Of a DNA stretch of 64,000 nt, positions 1-10,100 are shown one piece after another. The translations under genes and the position numbers were made by a program. This DNA is from Pedobacter suwonensis. Its GTDB lineage: Bacteria; Bacteroidota; Bacteroidia; Sphingobacteriales; Sphingobacteriaceae. The notes beneath the pieces are model-generated. The model saw nothing but the letters and a program-made list of their open reading frames with translations, ran no database searches and was not told where the DNA came from. The DNA is taken from contig NZ_FOJM01000004.1 of NCBI RefSeq assembly GCF_900111825.1, positions 3,361 through 67,360 of the forward strand, in the 5' to 3' direction. The first letter of the stretch is position 1; every line of letters begins with the position of its first letter.

Positions 1-35
1 AGCTTTAGACTTTTAGCTTTGGTCTTTCAGCTTAA

Positions 36-2969
36 CTAGTATCCAAAAATCTGTTCTAAGGTTAATTTGGTTACCGGGCCAAATTTAGCTACATCGGCCA
101 TGTTGATTTTCTTTTCGGAAGCTACGATACAATAGTTGTAAGGTTTGCCCGAAAGGTTGCTCTGGTGGAACGATTTGATATCGGCAAAAGTAAGCGGTTT
201 AAGGTTGGCGTACTCATCAATACGTGAATCGTGATCGAAACCTAATTTTTTATCGGCCAGGTAGCTGGCAATAATATCATCTTTAGTAATGCGGCTGGTT
301 TCGATGCCGTTTAAAGAGTTGGCTTTCGATAGGGCGAATGATTTATCAGACTCTGGTAAGGTGGTTAATAAATCGTTCATGCCCGCTACCGCCTCGTTCA
401 TTTTATCGGCCTGTGTACCCACGTAGGCCACAATGGCATTCTCTTTATCTTTGCTGCTTGGTGATGAATATACCGCAAAGGTAGAATAAGCCAGTGCTTT
501 AGATTCGCGGATGGTTTGGAATACAATTGAACCCATGCCACCACCAAAATAATTGTTGAACAAAGCAATTTTAGCGGCATTGGCCGGATCGTACAAACCG
601 CTGTTGCGTATCCAGCGGATTTCTGCCTGTACCATATCGTAATCGGCAAAGTAAACCTTGTTCGAATCGGTTTTGGTATAGGCAAATTTTTTGATCGGCG
701 CGGCATCAGTAAATTCTTTAGCCAAAGGGTGTGCCTTTACAATATCAGCAGAAAATGCCGTTAGTGTTTTAGGGCCGTAATAGGTAATGGTGTGTTTGTA
801 ATTGGTAAGGTTATGCAACAGGTAAATCAGATCAGCCGATTTCATGTTTTTGATCTCATCATTGGTTAAGCCATAATTGAAAGGATTATCGGCACCATAT
901 TGTGCATAACTCATTAAACCGCCCAGGATGGAAGATTTATTCAGTTTTGCGTTATCTCTCGATTTTAACAAACGGCCTTTTAAATCTTCAAGGGCTTTTT
1001 CGTTTGGTTTGCAATGGGCCAGCACATCTTCAACCAAAGCTACTGCTTTATCGAAATTTTCTTGTAAACCGGTAATGGAAACCGTGGTTACATCATTACC
1101 TACGTTAAGGCTGTAGCTGCAGGCAATGTTATAAAAGGCCTTGCTGATCTCTTCAGCAGAATATTTATCGGTACTTAGAAATGATAAGTATTGCGCCGCG
1201 TAAGGCAACAATTTGTAGTTGTAAGAACCCATATCGAAACGGTAACTCATGCGGAAAATACCATTTTCGGTGTTTTGGATGGCAATTACATCAGCAATAC
1301 CGGCTTTACCAAAATTAAGGTCTTTGCTATAATCTAAAAACTTAGGGGCAATAGGTTTTACCGGCGCATCAATAATGCTTTTGGTAAATGGCGAAACTTC
1401 GTTTGTATTGGTTTTTACCGCTGTAATGGCTGGTTTTTCTACCTTAACGATGCTTTTATCTTCACCTTTGTGTTTTAAAACCACTACATAGTTATTGATG
1501 AAAAATTTATTGGCAAAATCTACAATCTCTTTTTTGGTTACTTTGCCCATATCATCGGTTGAGGCGAGCATTTTATCCCACTCGGTACCGCGGTTTAAGA
1601 TAAAGGCATTCATGGTGGCGTTGGCGCGTACATCGTTATTATCAAAACCCTGTAATTCGGCAAATTTGATATTGGCTACGGTAGCTTTGATCAGGCTTTC
1701 GTCAAACTCGCCTTTTTTAAGCAGTTCTACCTGCTCTAACAATAATTTTTGTGCTTCTTCCAAACTTTGCCCCGCTTTTGGCGACCCCGATAAAATGAAC
1801 ATGCCATAATCTTTCATGGAGTTGTAACCCGCACCTGCACGCAACATTTTTTGTTGTTTGTTGATGTTGATATCCATTAAACCAGCTTTGCCGTTTGATA
1901 AGATGCTTCCGATCAGATCTAACAGTAAACTCTGGCGGGTATTTTGGGCAAAACCTCTGTAGGCAATGTATAGGTTTTCGGCACTTGGGCCATAAATATC
2001 AACCTTTTGAACCTGTGTTAACGGTTTCTCTGGCGCCGGGTTGTAAAGGGCAAGCGGTTTAGGAACCATGTAGGCAAAATCTTTGTCGATTTTTTTGATC
2101 AGCTGATCGTAATTGATATCACCGCTCATAATCAGCGCCATGTTGTTGGGCACATAATATTTGTTGTAATATTTTCTGATCTCAACCAGCGAAGGGTTTT
2201 TTAAATGCTCAATGGTACCAATGGTGGTTTGTTGCCCGTAGTTGTGTGTTGGAAAAAGGGCATACAGCATTTTCTCGTACATTTTACGGCCATCGTTATC
2301 CATACCAATGTTTTTTTCTTCGTAAACCGCTTCCAGCTCGGTATGGAAGATTCGGAAAACCGGTGCGCGGAAACGCTCTGCCTGTACGGCCAGGAATTTA
2401 TCAATGGCGTTTGATGGAAGGTCTTCCTCGTAAACGGTTTCTTCTACCGAGGTATGTGCATTGGTAGAGTTACTGCCGATGGATTTCATCATTTTATCGT
2501 ATTCATTGGCGATAGAATAATTGGAAGCCTCGCCCGAGGTTTTATCGATTTCCTTGTAAATTTCTTTACGTTTGGCCGGATCGGTGGTTTTGGTATAGGT
2601 TTCGTAAAGGGCCTCGATTTTATCTAAAAGCGGTTTCTCTTTGGCATAATTTAAGGTACCAAACTTATCGGTTCCTTTAAACAACAGGTGCTCCAGGTAG
2701 TGGGCCAGGCCGGTATTGGTACGCGGATCGGTATTACTGCCCGCCCTTACTGCCATTTTATAGGTAATATTGGGCTCTTTGTTGTTTTGTGATAAGATAA
2801 CCGTTAAACCATTTTTTAAGGTATAAAAACGGGTTTTGGTCGGATCGTTGGTTACATATTTGTAACTGTAACCGCCAGAGGTTCCTGTTTTCCATTGGTA
2901 GGTGGTTTGCGCCATGGCCGCTGCACCCGTAATGAGAAAACAAGCCAAAGTAAATAATTTAAATTTCAT
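36..2969 (-). CDS. Secreted M16 family zinc peptidase
   Basis: Pitrilysin/insulinase-type metallopeptidase, probably degrading peptides in the periplasm. Residues 1-20 form a signal peptide ending AMA before Q21. The inverted zinc motif HYLEH lies at residues 90-94. A glutamate cluster (ELEAVYEEKN, 211-220) probably supplies the third zinc ligand; it is farther away than usual because of a lysine/glutamate-rich insertion around 105-150. The length of 977 residues fits two fused M16 halves, the first active and the second lacking the motif. It is divergent from surE across a 221-base gap. Family assignment is firm; the substrate is unknown. Confidence 0.93.
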   Translation of the reverse strand: MKFKLFTLACFLITGAAAMAQTTYQWKTGTSGGYSYKYVTNDPTKTRFYTLKNGLTVILSQNNKEPNITYKMAVRAGSNTDPRTNTGLAHYLEHLLFKGTDKFGTLNYAKEKPLLDKIEALYETYTKTTDPAKRKEIYKEIDKTSGEASNYSIANEYDKMMKSIGSNSTNAHTSVEETVYEEDLPSNAIDKFLAVQAERFRAPVFRIFHTELEAVYEEKNIGMDNDGRKMYEKMLYALFPTHNYGQQTTIGTIEHLKNPSLVEIRKYYNKYYVPNNMALIMSGDINYDQLIKKIDKDFAYMVPKPLALYNPAPEKPLTQVQKVDIYGPSAENLYIAYRGFAQNTRQSLLLDLIGSILSNGKAGLMDININKQQKMLRAGAGYNSMKDYGMFILSGSPKAGQSLEEAQKLLLEQVELLKKGEFDESLIKATVANIKFAELQGFDNNDVRANATMNAFILNRGTEWDKMLASTDDMGKVTKKEIVDFANKFFINNYVVVLKHKGEDKSIVKVEKPAITAVKTNTNEVSPFTKSIIDAPVKPIAPKFLDYSKDLNFGKAGIADVIAIQNTENGIFRMSYRFDMGSYNYKLLPYAAQYLSFLSTDKYSAEEISKAFYNIACSYSLNVGNDVTTVSITGLQENFDKAVALVEDVLAHCKPNEKALEDLKGRLLKSRDNAKLNKSSILGGLMSYAQYGADNPFNYGLTNDEIKNMKSADLIYLLHNLTNYKHTITYYGPKTLTAFSADIVKAHPLAKEFTDAAPIKKFAYTKTDSNKVYFADYDMVQAEIRWIRNSGLYDPANAAKIALFNNYFGGGMGSIVFQTIRESKALAYSTFAVYSSPSSKDKENAIVAYVGTQADKMNEAVAGMNDLLTTLPESDKSFALSKANSLNGIETSRITKDDIIASYLADKKLGFDHDSRIDEYANLKPLTFADIKSFHQSNLSGKPYNYCIVASEKKINMADVAKFGPVTKLTLEQIFGY

Positions 2970-3190
2970 TGATTTGTTTTTGGTTTATGACAATGAATAA
3001 GTATTTGAGGCTTTACGCCGGGGTTAAATACAGCATTCATTTTTAATAAGTTATTTGCTCAAATATAAAGGCTTTATTGCAGGTAAAGAAATAATTTTGA
3101 TTTCTAAACTAAAAAGTCAGGAATAAATGATTTTGGCATATCGATGCTGGTTTATTGTGCCTTGAAATTATAATCTGTATTTTTACCGGC

Positions 3191-4030
3191 ATGACAAAAC
3201 ACGGCACAAAACCAACTATTTTAGTGGTAAATGACGACGGGATTACCGCTACAGGAATAAAAAACCTGATGGAAGTAATGCAGGAACTGGGCAATGTGGT
3301 GGTAGTGGCGCCCGATAGCCCGCAGAGCGGGATGGGGCATGCCATTACCATAGGCAAACCGATCCGTTTTGATAAGGTTGACCTTTACGGTGGGGTAGAG
3401 ATGTACAAATGCAGCGGCACCCCGGTTGATTGTGTTAAACTTGCCGTAAACAAGATTTTTAAGGGTAAAAAACCCGATTTATGTGTTTCGGGCATTAACC
3501 ACGGTTTAAATAATTCCATCAATGTACTGTACTCGGGCACGATGTCTGCAGCGGTAGAGGGGGCGATAGAAAAAATTCCTTCCATTGGTTTCTCGCTCGA
3601 TGATTTTGCAGCCGATGCCGATTTTAGCCATACCAAAAAATACATTAAAAATATTTGTGAGCAGGTTTTGGCCAACGGTTTGCCGGCAGGTACCCTTTTA
3701 AATGTGAATTTTCCGAAGGGTGAACACTTAAAGGGGGTAAAGGTTTGCCGCCAGGCCAATGCCAAATGGATGGAAGAGTTTGATGAGCGGACAGACCCTT
3801 ACAAACGCCCCTACTATTGGCTGACCGGTGTTTTCGAAAATTTTGATAAAGGAGAAGATACCGATGTTTGGGCATTGGAGCATGGTTATGTTTCGGTTGT
3901 GCCGGTGCAGTTTGATTTAACCGCGCACCATGCCATACAGGCCTTAAACAGTTGGGACTTTATAGGTGGCCGTGATGCGAAAGCTGCAGGCAACAAGGTG
4001 AGTGCACCCGATGGCCTAAATTTAGGTTAA
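3191..4030 (+). CDS. surE: 5'/3'-nucleotidase SurE
   Basis: Metal-dependent nucleoside monophosphatase of the SurE family, cytoplasmic, acting in nucleotide salvage and stress survival. The N-terminal metal-binding motif VVNDDG (aspartates at residues 15-16 from this start) and the SGTMSAAVEG segment are clear. I chose the ATG at 3191 because the conserved TILVVNDDG strand follows directly; an in-frame TTG at 3155 would only add a non-conserved extension. At about 279 residues it has a usual length. A small membrane protein gene follows after 8 bases and lpxB after that, so the three may be co-transcribed. Confidence 0.95.
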   Translation: MTKHGTKPTILVVNDDGITATGIKNLMEVMQELGNVVVVAPDSPQSGMGHAITIGKPIRFDKVDLYGGVEMYKCSGTPVDCVKLAVNKIFKGKKPDLCVSGINHGLNNSINVLYSGTMSAAVEGAIEKIPSIGFSLDDFAADADFSHTKKYIKNICEQVLANGLPAGTLLNVNFPKGEHLKGVKVCRQANAKWMEEFDERTDPYKRPYYWLTGVFENFDKGEDTDVWALEHGYVSVVPVQFDLTAHHAIQALNSWDFIGGRDAKAAGNKVSAPDGLNLG

Positions 4031-4038
4031 CTGCAATA

Positions 4039-4308
4039 ATGGAGCGCTTAAGAAAATTGAACAATTCAGTGTGGATTGGCCTGGGCATTGGTTTACTGGT
4101 ACCGGCCATGTGCTGTGCTATGGCCTGGTATGTTATCCACCAGGTGGCATCATTGGCCAAAGCCGATCTGTTGTACATTGGTGGTATTGCGGTAAACGCT
4201 TATACCATGCAAACATTTTTTAAATACAATAAAGAAAACATTGGCAGGGGCATATTGGCGGCCACTTTTTTGTGCGCTTTTGTGTTTTTTGCGTATAAAG
4301 TTTTTTAG
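4039..4308 (+). CDS. Small membrane protein, function unknown
   Basis: A protein of 89 residues that I do not recognise by name. It has a short basic N-terminus and three predicted hydrophobic segments, at about residues 12-34, 43-60 and 70-88, with no catalytic motif. It starts 8 bases after surE and precedes lpxB, a conserved-looking neighbourhood that argues for a real gene. The stop is followed by a REP-like palindrome. A role in the envelope is only a guess from the position. Confidence 0.75.
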   Translation: MERLRKLNNSVWIGLGIGLLVPAMCCAMAWYVIHQVASLAKADLLYIGGIAVNAYTMQTFFKYNKENIGRGILAATFLCAFVFFAYKVF

Positions 4309-4317
4309 ATAGAAACG

Positions 4318-4462
4318 GTCGTCATTGCGAACTGAAGAAGAGAATTGCGGGCTGGGTGAAGCAATCTTTCTAAGAAAAGGTAGATCGGGAAATAAATAAT
4401 AGCATAAAAGATTGCTTCCCCGAAAGGTCGGGACAGGCTGTAGTGCCTCCTCGCAATGACGA
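4318..4462. repeat. REP-like palindromic element, family A, copy 1
   Basis: An imperfect inverted repeat. The left arm begins gtcgtcattgcga and continues to gaagcaatcttt; the right arm carries agattgcttcc and ends tcgcaatgacgat. The same arms occur in copy 2 at 39024-39119. It sits between the small membrane protein gene and lpxB and could act as a transcript-stabilising or terminating structure. Confidence 0.8.
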
Positions 4463-4479
4463 TTTAAAAAAATATAAAC

Positions 4480-5583
4480 ATGAAATACTACCTCGTAGCC
4501 GGCGAAGCCTCAGGCGATTTACATGGCGCCAATTTAATGAAAGCCTTAAAAGCGGAGGATGGCGAAGCGGTGTTCAGGTATTTTGGCGGCGATAAAATGG
4601 CAGCCGAAGGGGGAGAACTGGTTAAACACTATGCCGATATGGCTTTTATGGGTTTTACCGAGGTTGTTTTAAATCTGCGTACCATTTTTAAAAACCTGAA
4701 GGCCTGTAAGGAAGATATCATGAGATGGAAACCTGAGGTATTGATTTTGATCGATTTTCCGGGTTTTAACTTAAAAATAGCCGAATTTGCAAAAGCCAAT
4801 GGTATAAAAGTATGTTATTATATCTCGCCCAAGGTTTGGGCCTGGAACCAGAAACGGGTACTGAAAATTAAAAAGGTTGTTGACCATATGTTCTGCATCC
4901 TGCCTTTTGAAGTGGATTTTTATAAAGAATGGGGCATGAAGGTAGATTATGTAGGCAACCCCTTATTGGATGAAATTGCACAGTTTACACCAGATCGGAA
5001 TTTTCGCAACGGGCACCAGCTTGGAGATGAAAAAATTATCGCCCTGTTGCCTGGCAGCAGGAGGCAGGAAATAGAGCGTTTATTGCCGGTAATGCTAAGC
5101 CTTACCGCACATTACCCGGATTATATATTTGCCATTGCTGCTGCCCCAAACTTTACCGAAGCCTATTACCGGCAGTTTACCGGAGATGAAAAAGTAAAAC
5201 TGCTTTTTAACCAAACCTATAACCTATTGCACCATGCGCATGCTGCAATTGTTGCCTCGGGTACGGCAACGCTGGAAACCGCGTTATTTAAAGTGCCGCA
5301 GGTGGTGGTTTATAAAGGCGGTACCATTTCTATAGCCATTGCACGGCTATTGGTTAAAATTAAGTTCATCTCATTGGTGAACCTGATCGTAAACAAAAAA
5401 ATCGTTACCGAACTGATCCAGGAAGATTGCAACACACAAAAAGTAAAGGCCGAACTTGATTTAATTATAGCAGGAGCAGAACGGGAGGCAATGTTAAAAC
5501 ATTATGACGAACTGCTTTTACTGATGGGGAAACCGGGTGCTTCGGCAAAAACGGCCGGATTGATTACCGGTTATCTGAAATAA
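4480..5583 (+). CDS. lpxB: Lipid-A-disaccharide synthase
   Basis: Glycosyltransferase of lipid A synthesis: joins UDP-2,3-diacylglucosamine and lipid X at the inner membrane. The start MKYYLVAGEASGDLHGA is the LpxB signature, followed by the segments DFPGFNLKIA, YYISPKVWAWN and LLPGSRRQEI, and by the C-terminal nucleotide-binding part with ASGTATLE. The length of 367 residues is normal. It lies downstream of surE and the small membrane protein, separated from them by a REP-like element. Confidence 0.97.
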   Translation: MKYYLVAGEASGDLHGANLMKALKAEDGEAVFRYFGGDKMAAEGGELVKHYADMAFMGFTEVVLNLRTIFKNLKACKEDIMRWKPEVLILIDFPGFNLKIAEFAKANGIKVCYYISPKVWAWNQKRVLKIKKVVDHMFCILPFEVDFYKEWGMKVDYVGNPLLDEIAQFTPDRNFRNGHQLGDEKIIALLPGSRRQEIERLLPVMLSLTAHYPDYIFAIAAAPNFTEAYYRQFTGDEKVKLLFNQTYNLLHHAHAAIVASGTATLETALFKVPQVVVYKGGTISIAIARLLVKIKFISLVNLIVNKKIVTELIQEDCNTQKVKAELDLIIAGAEREAMLKHYDELLLLMGKPGASAKTAGLITGYLK

Positions 5584-5808
5584 GAAATGTTGACCAAATT
5601 GGCGCGGAACTTAAGGGGAAAGCCGGCCGCGGCGATACCGGTTTACCTGCCCTAAAAAATTATTCAGGCCACTGGATAGTTTGTTTTTTTTAGCATATAT
5701 AAGGGATAGCACCTGGATTATTAATAAACGTTTCTGAGACGATTAATACAAAAAATGTTAAATTGCGCCTTTATAAATGGCAAAAACTTAAAAGCTGCAT
5801 TTTTTATT

Positions 5809-5816
5809 TAGCTTTG
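5809..5816 (+). promoter_or_regulatory. Candidate -7 box for the LacI-family gene
   Basis: TAGCTTTG matches the Bacteroidota -7 consensus TAnnTTTG at every fixed base and lies 31 bases before the regulator's ATG. No TTTG is visible at the expected -33 distance, so the call is tentative. Confidence 0.4.
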
Positions 5817-5846
5817 AATTAATTAACTTACAGAAATTCCAACCAA

Positions 5847-6851
5847 ATGAAATCGCTTTCTATCAAAGATATAGCCGTAAAAGCAAACGTATCCATTACC
5901 ACCGTTTCCTTCATCATCAATGGTAAAGCCAAAGAGAAGTCGATCAGCGAAGCGGTAATTGAGAAGGTAAAGAAAATTATCGAAGAAAGCGGTTACAAAC
6001 CCAACCAGATTGCCAGGAGTTTAAGAACGGGCAATTCTAACATCATTGGCCTGATTATCGAGGATATTTCCAATTCCTTTTTTTCGAGGATTGCCAGGTT
6101 AATTGAGGATAAAGCCTATAAAAGAGGTTATAAAATTATTTATTCCAGTACAGAAAACAATGTTGATAAAGCAAAGGAACTGATCAACCTGTTCAAATCG
6201 CGAAAAGTTGATGCCTATATCATCTCCCCGATAAAAGGGATAGAAGAAGATGTTCAGATGCTGCTGGATGACGGTAACCCGGTAATTTTTTTCGACAGAA
6301 ATTTGCCGGATGTTGACACCAGTTATGTGGGTGCCGATCATTTTAACGCCTCTTACCAATCCATACAGAGTTTTATTGATCAGGGCAAAAAGAACATTGC
6401 TTTGGTAACCACCGATATCAATGTAGCGCAGATTACAGAACGCCACGATGGCTACAAAAAAGCACTGGAAGATAACGGAATTGCTTATGACGATGACCTG
6501 GTATTAAAAATCCATTTTAACCAGGAAGAAAACGAAACCATTGCACAGATTAAATCATTATTGGAGAACAAAAAGGTGGATGCCGTATTGTTTGTAACTA
6601 ATTATCTGGCCATTAGTGGCTTAAAAGCGCTTAAGCAGATTGATAAAAAAATAGGCGATGATTTTGCCGTAATTGCCTACGATGACCATGAAGCTTTTGA
6701 ACTGCATACTCCCCGCATATCAGCCATCCAGCAACCGCTGGAAGAAATAGCTGAAGCCATTATTAAACTGATTTTAAACCGCCTTTCATCAAAAGGCAAA
6801 TTGCCTGCTGAAGAACTGATTATCCCCACCCGCCTGGTACTAAGGGATTAA
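5847..6851 (+). CDS. LacI-family transcriptional regulator
   Basis: DNA-binding repressor of the LacI/PurR type. Residues 4-50 form the helix-turn-helix headpiece (IKDIAVKANVSITTVSFIING) followed by the hinge region SGYKPNQIARSLRTG, which in this family inserts into the minor groove of a central CG step. Residues 60-334 form a periplasmic-binding-protein-like sugar sensor starting NIIGLIIEDISNSFF. It is the first gene of the glycan locus. The palindrome TAAA(A/T)CG(A/T)TTTA found before the downstream transcription units has the central CG expected of a LacI operator, so I infer that this protein controls them. The ligand is unknown; a mannose-derived sugar is plausible from the GH92 genes. 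Confidence 0.92.
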   Translation: MKSLSIKDIAVKANVSITTVSFIINGKAKEKSISEAVIEKVKKIIEESGYKPNQIARSLRTGNSNIIGLIIEDISNSFFSRIARLIEDKAYKRGYKIIYSSTENNVDKAKELINLFKSRKVDAYIISPIKGIEEDVQMLLDDGNPVIFFDRNLPDVDTSYVGADHFNASYQSIQSFIDQGKKNIALVTTDINVAQITERHDGYKKALEDNGIAYDDDLVLKIHFNQEENETIAQIKSLLENKKVDAVLFVTNYLAISGLKALKQIDKKIGDDFAVIAYDDHEAFELHTPRISAIQQPLEEIAEAIIKLILNRLSSKGKLPAEELIIPTRLVLRD

Positions 6852-6896
6852 TTCAAAAATGCTTCTCGGTTAAGGTGTAATATTTTTTTTACATAC

Positions 6897-6908
6897 TAAA
6901 TCGTTTTA
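6897..6908. promoter_or_regulatory. Putative LacI operator 1
   Basis: TAAATCGTTTTA, a 12-base palindrome with one symmetry mismatch around a central CG. It is one of seven intergenic copies in this locus and lies about 290 bases before the first susC gene. Confidence 0.75.
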
Positions 6909-6939
6909 TTTCAATTAATAATCCCTATTATTGGTGTGC

Positions 6940-6951
6940 TAAATCGTTTTA
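6940..6951. promoter_or_regulatory. Putative LacI operator 2
   Basis: TAAATCGTTTTA, identical to operator 1, centre-to-centre distance 43 bases (about four helical turns). It is preceded by TTGGTGTGC, which resembles the sequence before operator 3 (TTGGATTGC); the shared TTGG may be a -33 element, placing the operator inside the promoter spacer. Confidence 0.75.
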
Positions 6952-7197
6952 GGCTAACCAATTAAATTTTTCATGAAAATTACAGCAGCTCCTTACAAAA
7001 TTTTAACCGGCTTTACCGAAGCTAGAAAGTAGAATGGCTTGTTTCATTCGTTTATGTCGTCACCAAATCCAGCACCTTAAATCATATTACACCCTAAAAT
7101 GTCCGGCAATTTGTTTCGCGCGGTCATTTTAACCCAGATAAACCAATACCAGGAAAAAAAATAACTAATCTTTTATAATAATTTAACAAAACCGTTG

Positions 7198-10100
7198 ATG
7201 AAAATTAATTTACTTAAAATTACGGGGCTGTCGGCTGCAATTGTATTGCTGAATAGTCCTGCATTTTCAATGAATTCGGAGTGGAAAAGCACACGGGGGT
7301 TCTTGAATGAGCATATGCGAAGTGAGGGGCTTCTGGTTCAAAAAAATGTTACCGGAACGGTAGTGGATGACAGTGGTTTGCCGGTGCCAGGTGCGGGTAT
7401 AAAAAATCAGTCCACCGGTAAATCAACCTTAACTGATGGTAACGGAAAATTTTCTATTGAAGCCAGTGAAGGGCAAGTGATCCGTATCTCTTACATCGGT
7501 TACGATACGCAGGATATCACGGTTGGCCAATCGTCAGTAATTAATGTAAAACTAGCAGTCGCTAAAAATACAAACTTAAAAGAAGTAACCGTTGTAGCTG
7601 TTGGTTATGGTACACAGGGAATTAAAGAAGTTACTTCTGCAGTGGGCCATGCCGGTATTGAAGATTTTAGGCAGAGTGGTTCAAGAAACCCTTTGGATCT
7701 TATCCAGGGTAAAATTGCTGGTTTAAGTTTAACCAGACCAGGCGGTAGCAATCCAAATGGTGGCGTATCTGTACAATTGAGGGGGTCTGTTACGGTAACC
7801 GGAAGCCGTAGCCCTTTATTTGTAATTGATGGTATACCTGGTGGTAATCCTGATTTATTGCAACAAGATGATATCGCTTCGATTGATGTGTTGAAAGATG
7901 GTTCGGGTGCGGCCATTTATGGTACCAGTGCCAATGCAGGTGTAATTTTAATTACCACAAAAAAAGGTAAGGCAGGACCAGGAGTGTTCGAATATTCAAG
8001 TTATTTAAGGAAGGAATATCTTCAAAACCGCCCCGATTATTTAACGGCAGATGAGTATCGTCAGAAAATAGCTTCAGGGCAGATCAAACAACAGGATTTT
8101 GGCAGTTCAACAGATTTCTATAATGATCTGATCAATCACGATAACCTTTCTCAAAACCATAACCTTTCGTTTAGTGGCGGAACGGAAAAAACAAACTACA
8201 GGGCCAGTTTAAACTACCGTAACCTGGAAGGTATTGCTAAACAGAATGGCAGAGAAGAATATACTTTGAGGTTAAATGTAAACCAAAGGGGATTGGATGA
8301 CCGTTTGAACATCCAGATGAACTTGGTTACCAACATTAATAAAGCCAACTTATTAGGTGGTAGCGGCTGGGAAAGTGAATCGGCCAAAAACCCTACACTT
8401 TCTAATTTTAACCCTGATGGTTCTTATCGCTTTGATTTAACCAGTACCAACGAATATGCCCGGTTATTTCAGGAAACAAGTTACAGAAAACAGCAGACTA
8501 CATCTGGTGATGTAAAGGCCGATTTAGATATTGTGAAAGGATTGAAAGCCTCTATTTTTGGTTCGGTGGTGAGAAATTCGTACCTGGACGGCCAGTACCG
8601 TTTAAAGGCCAGCGAAAACTCTGTTGAAAATACTGATTTCCCTAACGGTGGTTATGCTTACAGGGCCAATTTTCTTTCGCAGGCTTATGCTGTTGAGCCT
8701 ACGCTAAATTATAACAATACATTTGCACAGAAGCATAATATTACGGCATTGGCCGGTTATAGCTACCGTTATTACATGGAAGAAAGGTCGGACATGTCTA
8801 ACCGTGGCTTCATCAATGATCTTTTCCACGAGGATAATATTTCGCAGGGAGCAGCATTAGGTGTTGGTAAAGCTACCATGTCTAGTAATAAAAATGATAA
8901 TACCCTTATCGCATTCTTTGGTAGGGTTAACTATGCTTTTGATAACAAGTACCTGGTGCAGTTTATTTTAAGAAGAGAAGGTTCATCAAAATTTGGTGCC
9001 AACTACAAATGGGGTAATTTCCCGGCAGTTTCTGCCGGATGGAATATTACCGAAGAAAGTTTTATGAAAAACATTCCTTTTGTAAACTACCTTAAATTAA
9101 GAGCTGGTTATGGCGTTACCGGTAATGCGCCTACAGACAACAATTTATCGCGTGTTACGCTTGGTGGAGGTGGTAGGTATTTATACCCTGATGGTAATTA
9201 TTATGAAACCTATGGTCCTGACCGTAACCCAAATCCAAACTTAAGATGGGAGCGTAAACAAGAGGCCAACATTGGTTTAGACTTTACTTTGCTTAACAGC
9301 CGTTTAACCGGTTCGATTGATGTATTTAAAAGAACTACAAAAGATCTTTTGGATAGCTACACAACCCCGCAGCCACCATATGTACGCGATAACCTGCAAA
9401 CCAACGTTGGGCAGATCTCATCTAAAGGTATTGAGTTAGGCTTAAGTTACCTGGTGATTAAAAATAACGATTTTAGCTGGAACATGGATGCTACAGCCAG
9501 TACCTTGAGCAACAGGTTGGACAGCTACTCGAACGATGTATTTAAAGTTAAATTTATTACCCGCGGTGGCATTGGCGGCGCAGGAGATTTAGGTGATGCT
9601 TTCACCTTGTTTGAAGGTGGTAAAGTGGGCGAGTTTTTTGGTAAAAGGTTTGCCGGTTTTACGCCGGAAGGTAAGTGGTTGTTTTATAACAGAAATGGCG
9701 AAAAAGTTTTAAATGGCCAGATCAATACTTCACGTAACGATTTGAATCAATCTGATTTAGCCGTTATCGGTAACGCGGTTCCTAAATACTATGCTTCGTG
9801 GACGAACAGTTTTACCTATAAAAATTTCGACCTCCGTATATTTTTAAGGGGCAAGTTCGATTTTGATGTGCTAAACACAACTGCATTAACCTACGCAAAC
9901 AGAACATGGTCTGGTAATTTATTGAGTAGTACTTTTGATAAATACAAAGATATTAACGATACCTATATGTTTTCTGACTACTACTTGGAAAGCGGAAGTT
10001 TTGTAAAACTGGATGAGGTTACCTTAGGCTATAATTTTAAATTTAAAAATAAGTATATCCGCAAGCTGCGCCTTTATGCAACCGGCCAAAACCTTGGAAC

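Larger units (their letters stand above)
6852..7197. other. Intergenic control region before the first susC gene
   Basis: Contains two copies of the putative LacI operator with centres 43 bases apart, then about 245 bases of leader without a convincing gene. Small open frames at 6973-7032 (19 codons) and 7034-7132 (32 codons) have no recognisable content. No terminator is visible after the regulator gene. Confidence 0.6.

Noticed and set aside
1..35. A partial gene at the left edge
   Set aside because: Only 35 bases of simple ttagctttt-type sequence; nothing can be called.
5722..5745. aaacgttt followed by acgatt before the LacI gene, as a possible self-operator
   Set aside because: It contains the 8-base core but not the flanking TA/TA of the 12-base motif found elsewhere, so autoregulation is not supported.
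6973..7132. Two small open frames in the first susC leader
   Set aside because: 19 and 32 codons with ordinary random composition and no Shine-Dalgarno or conserved feature.
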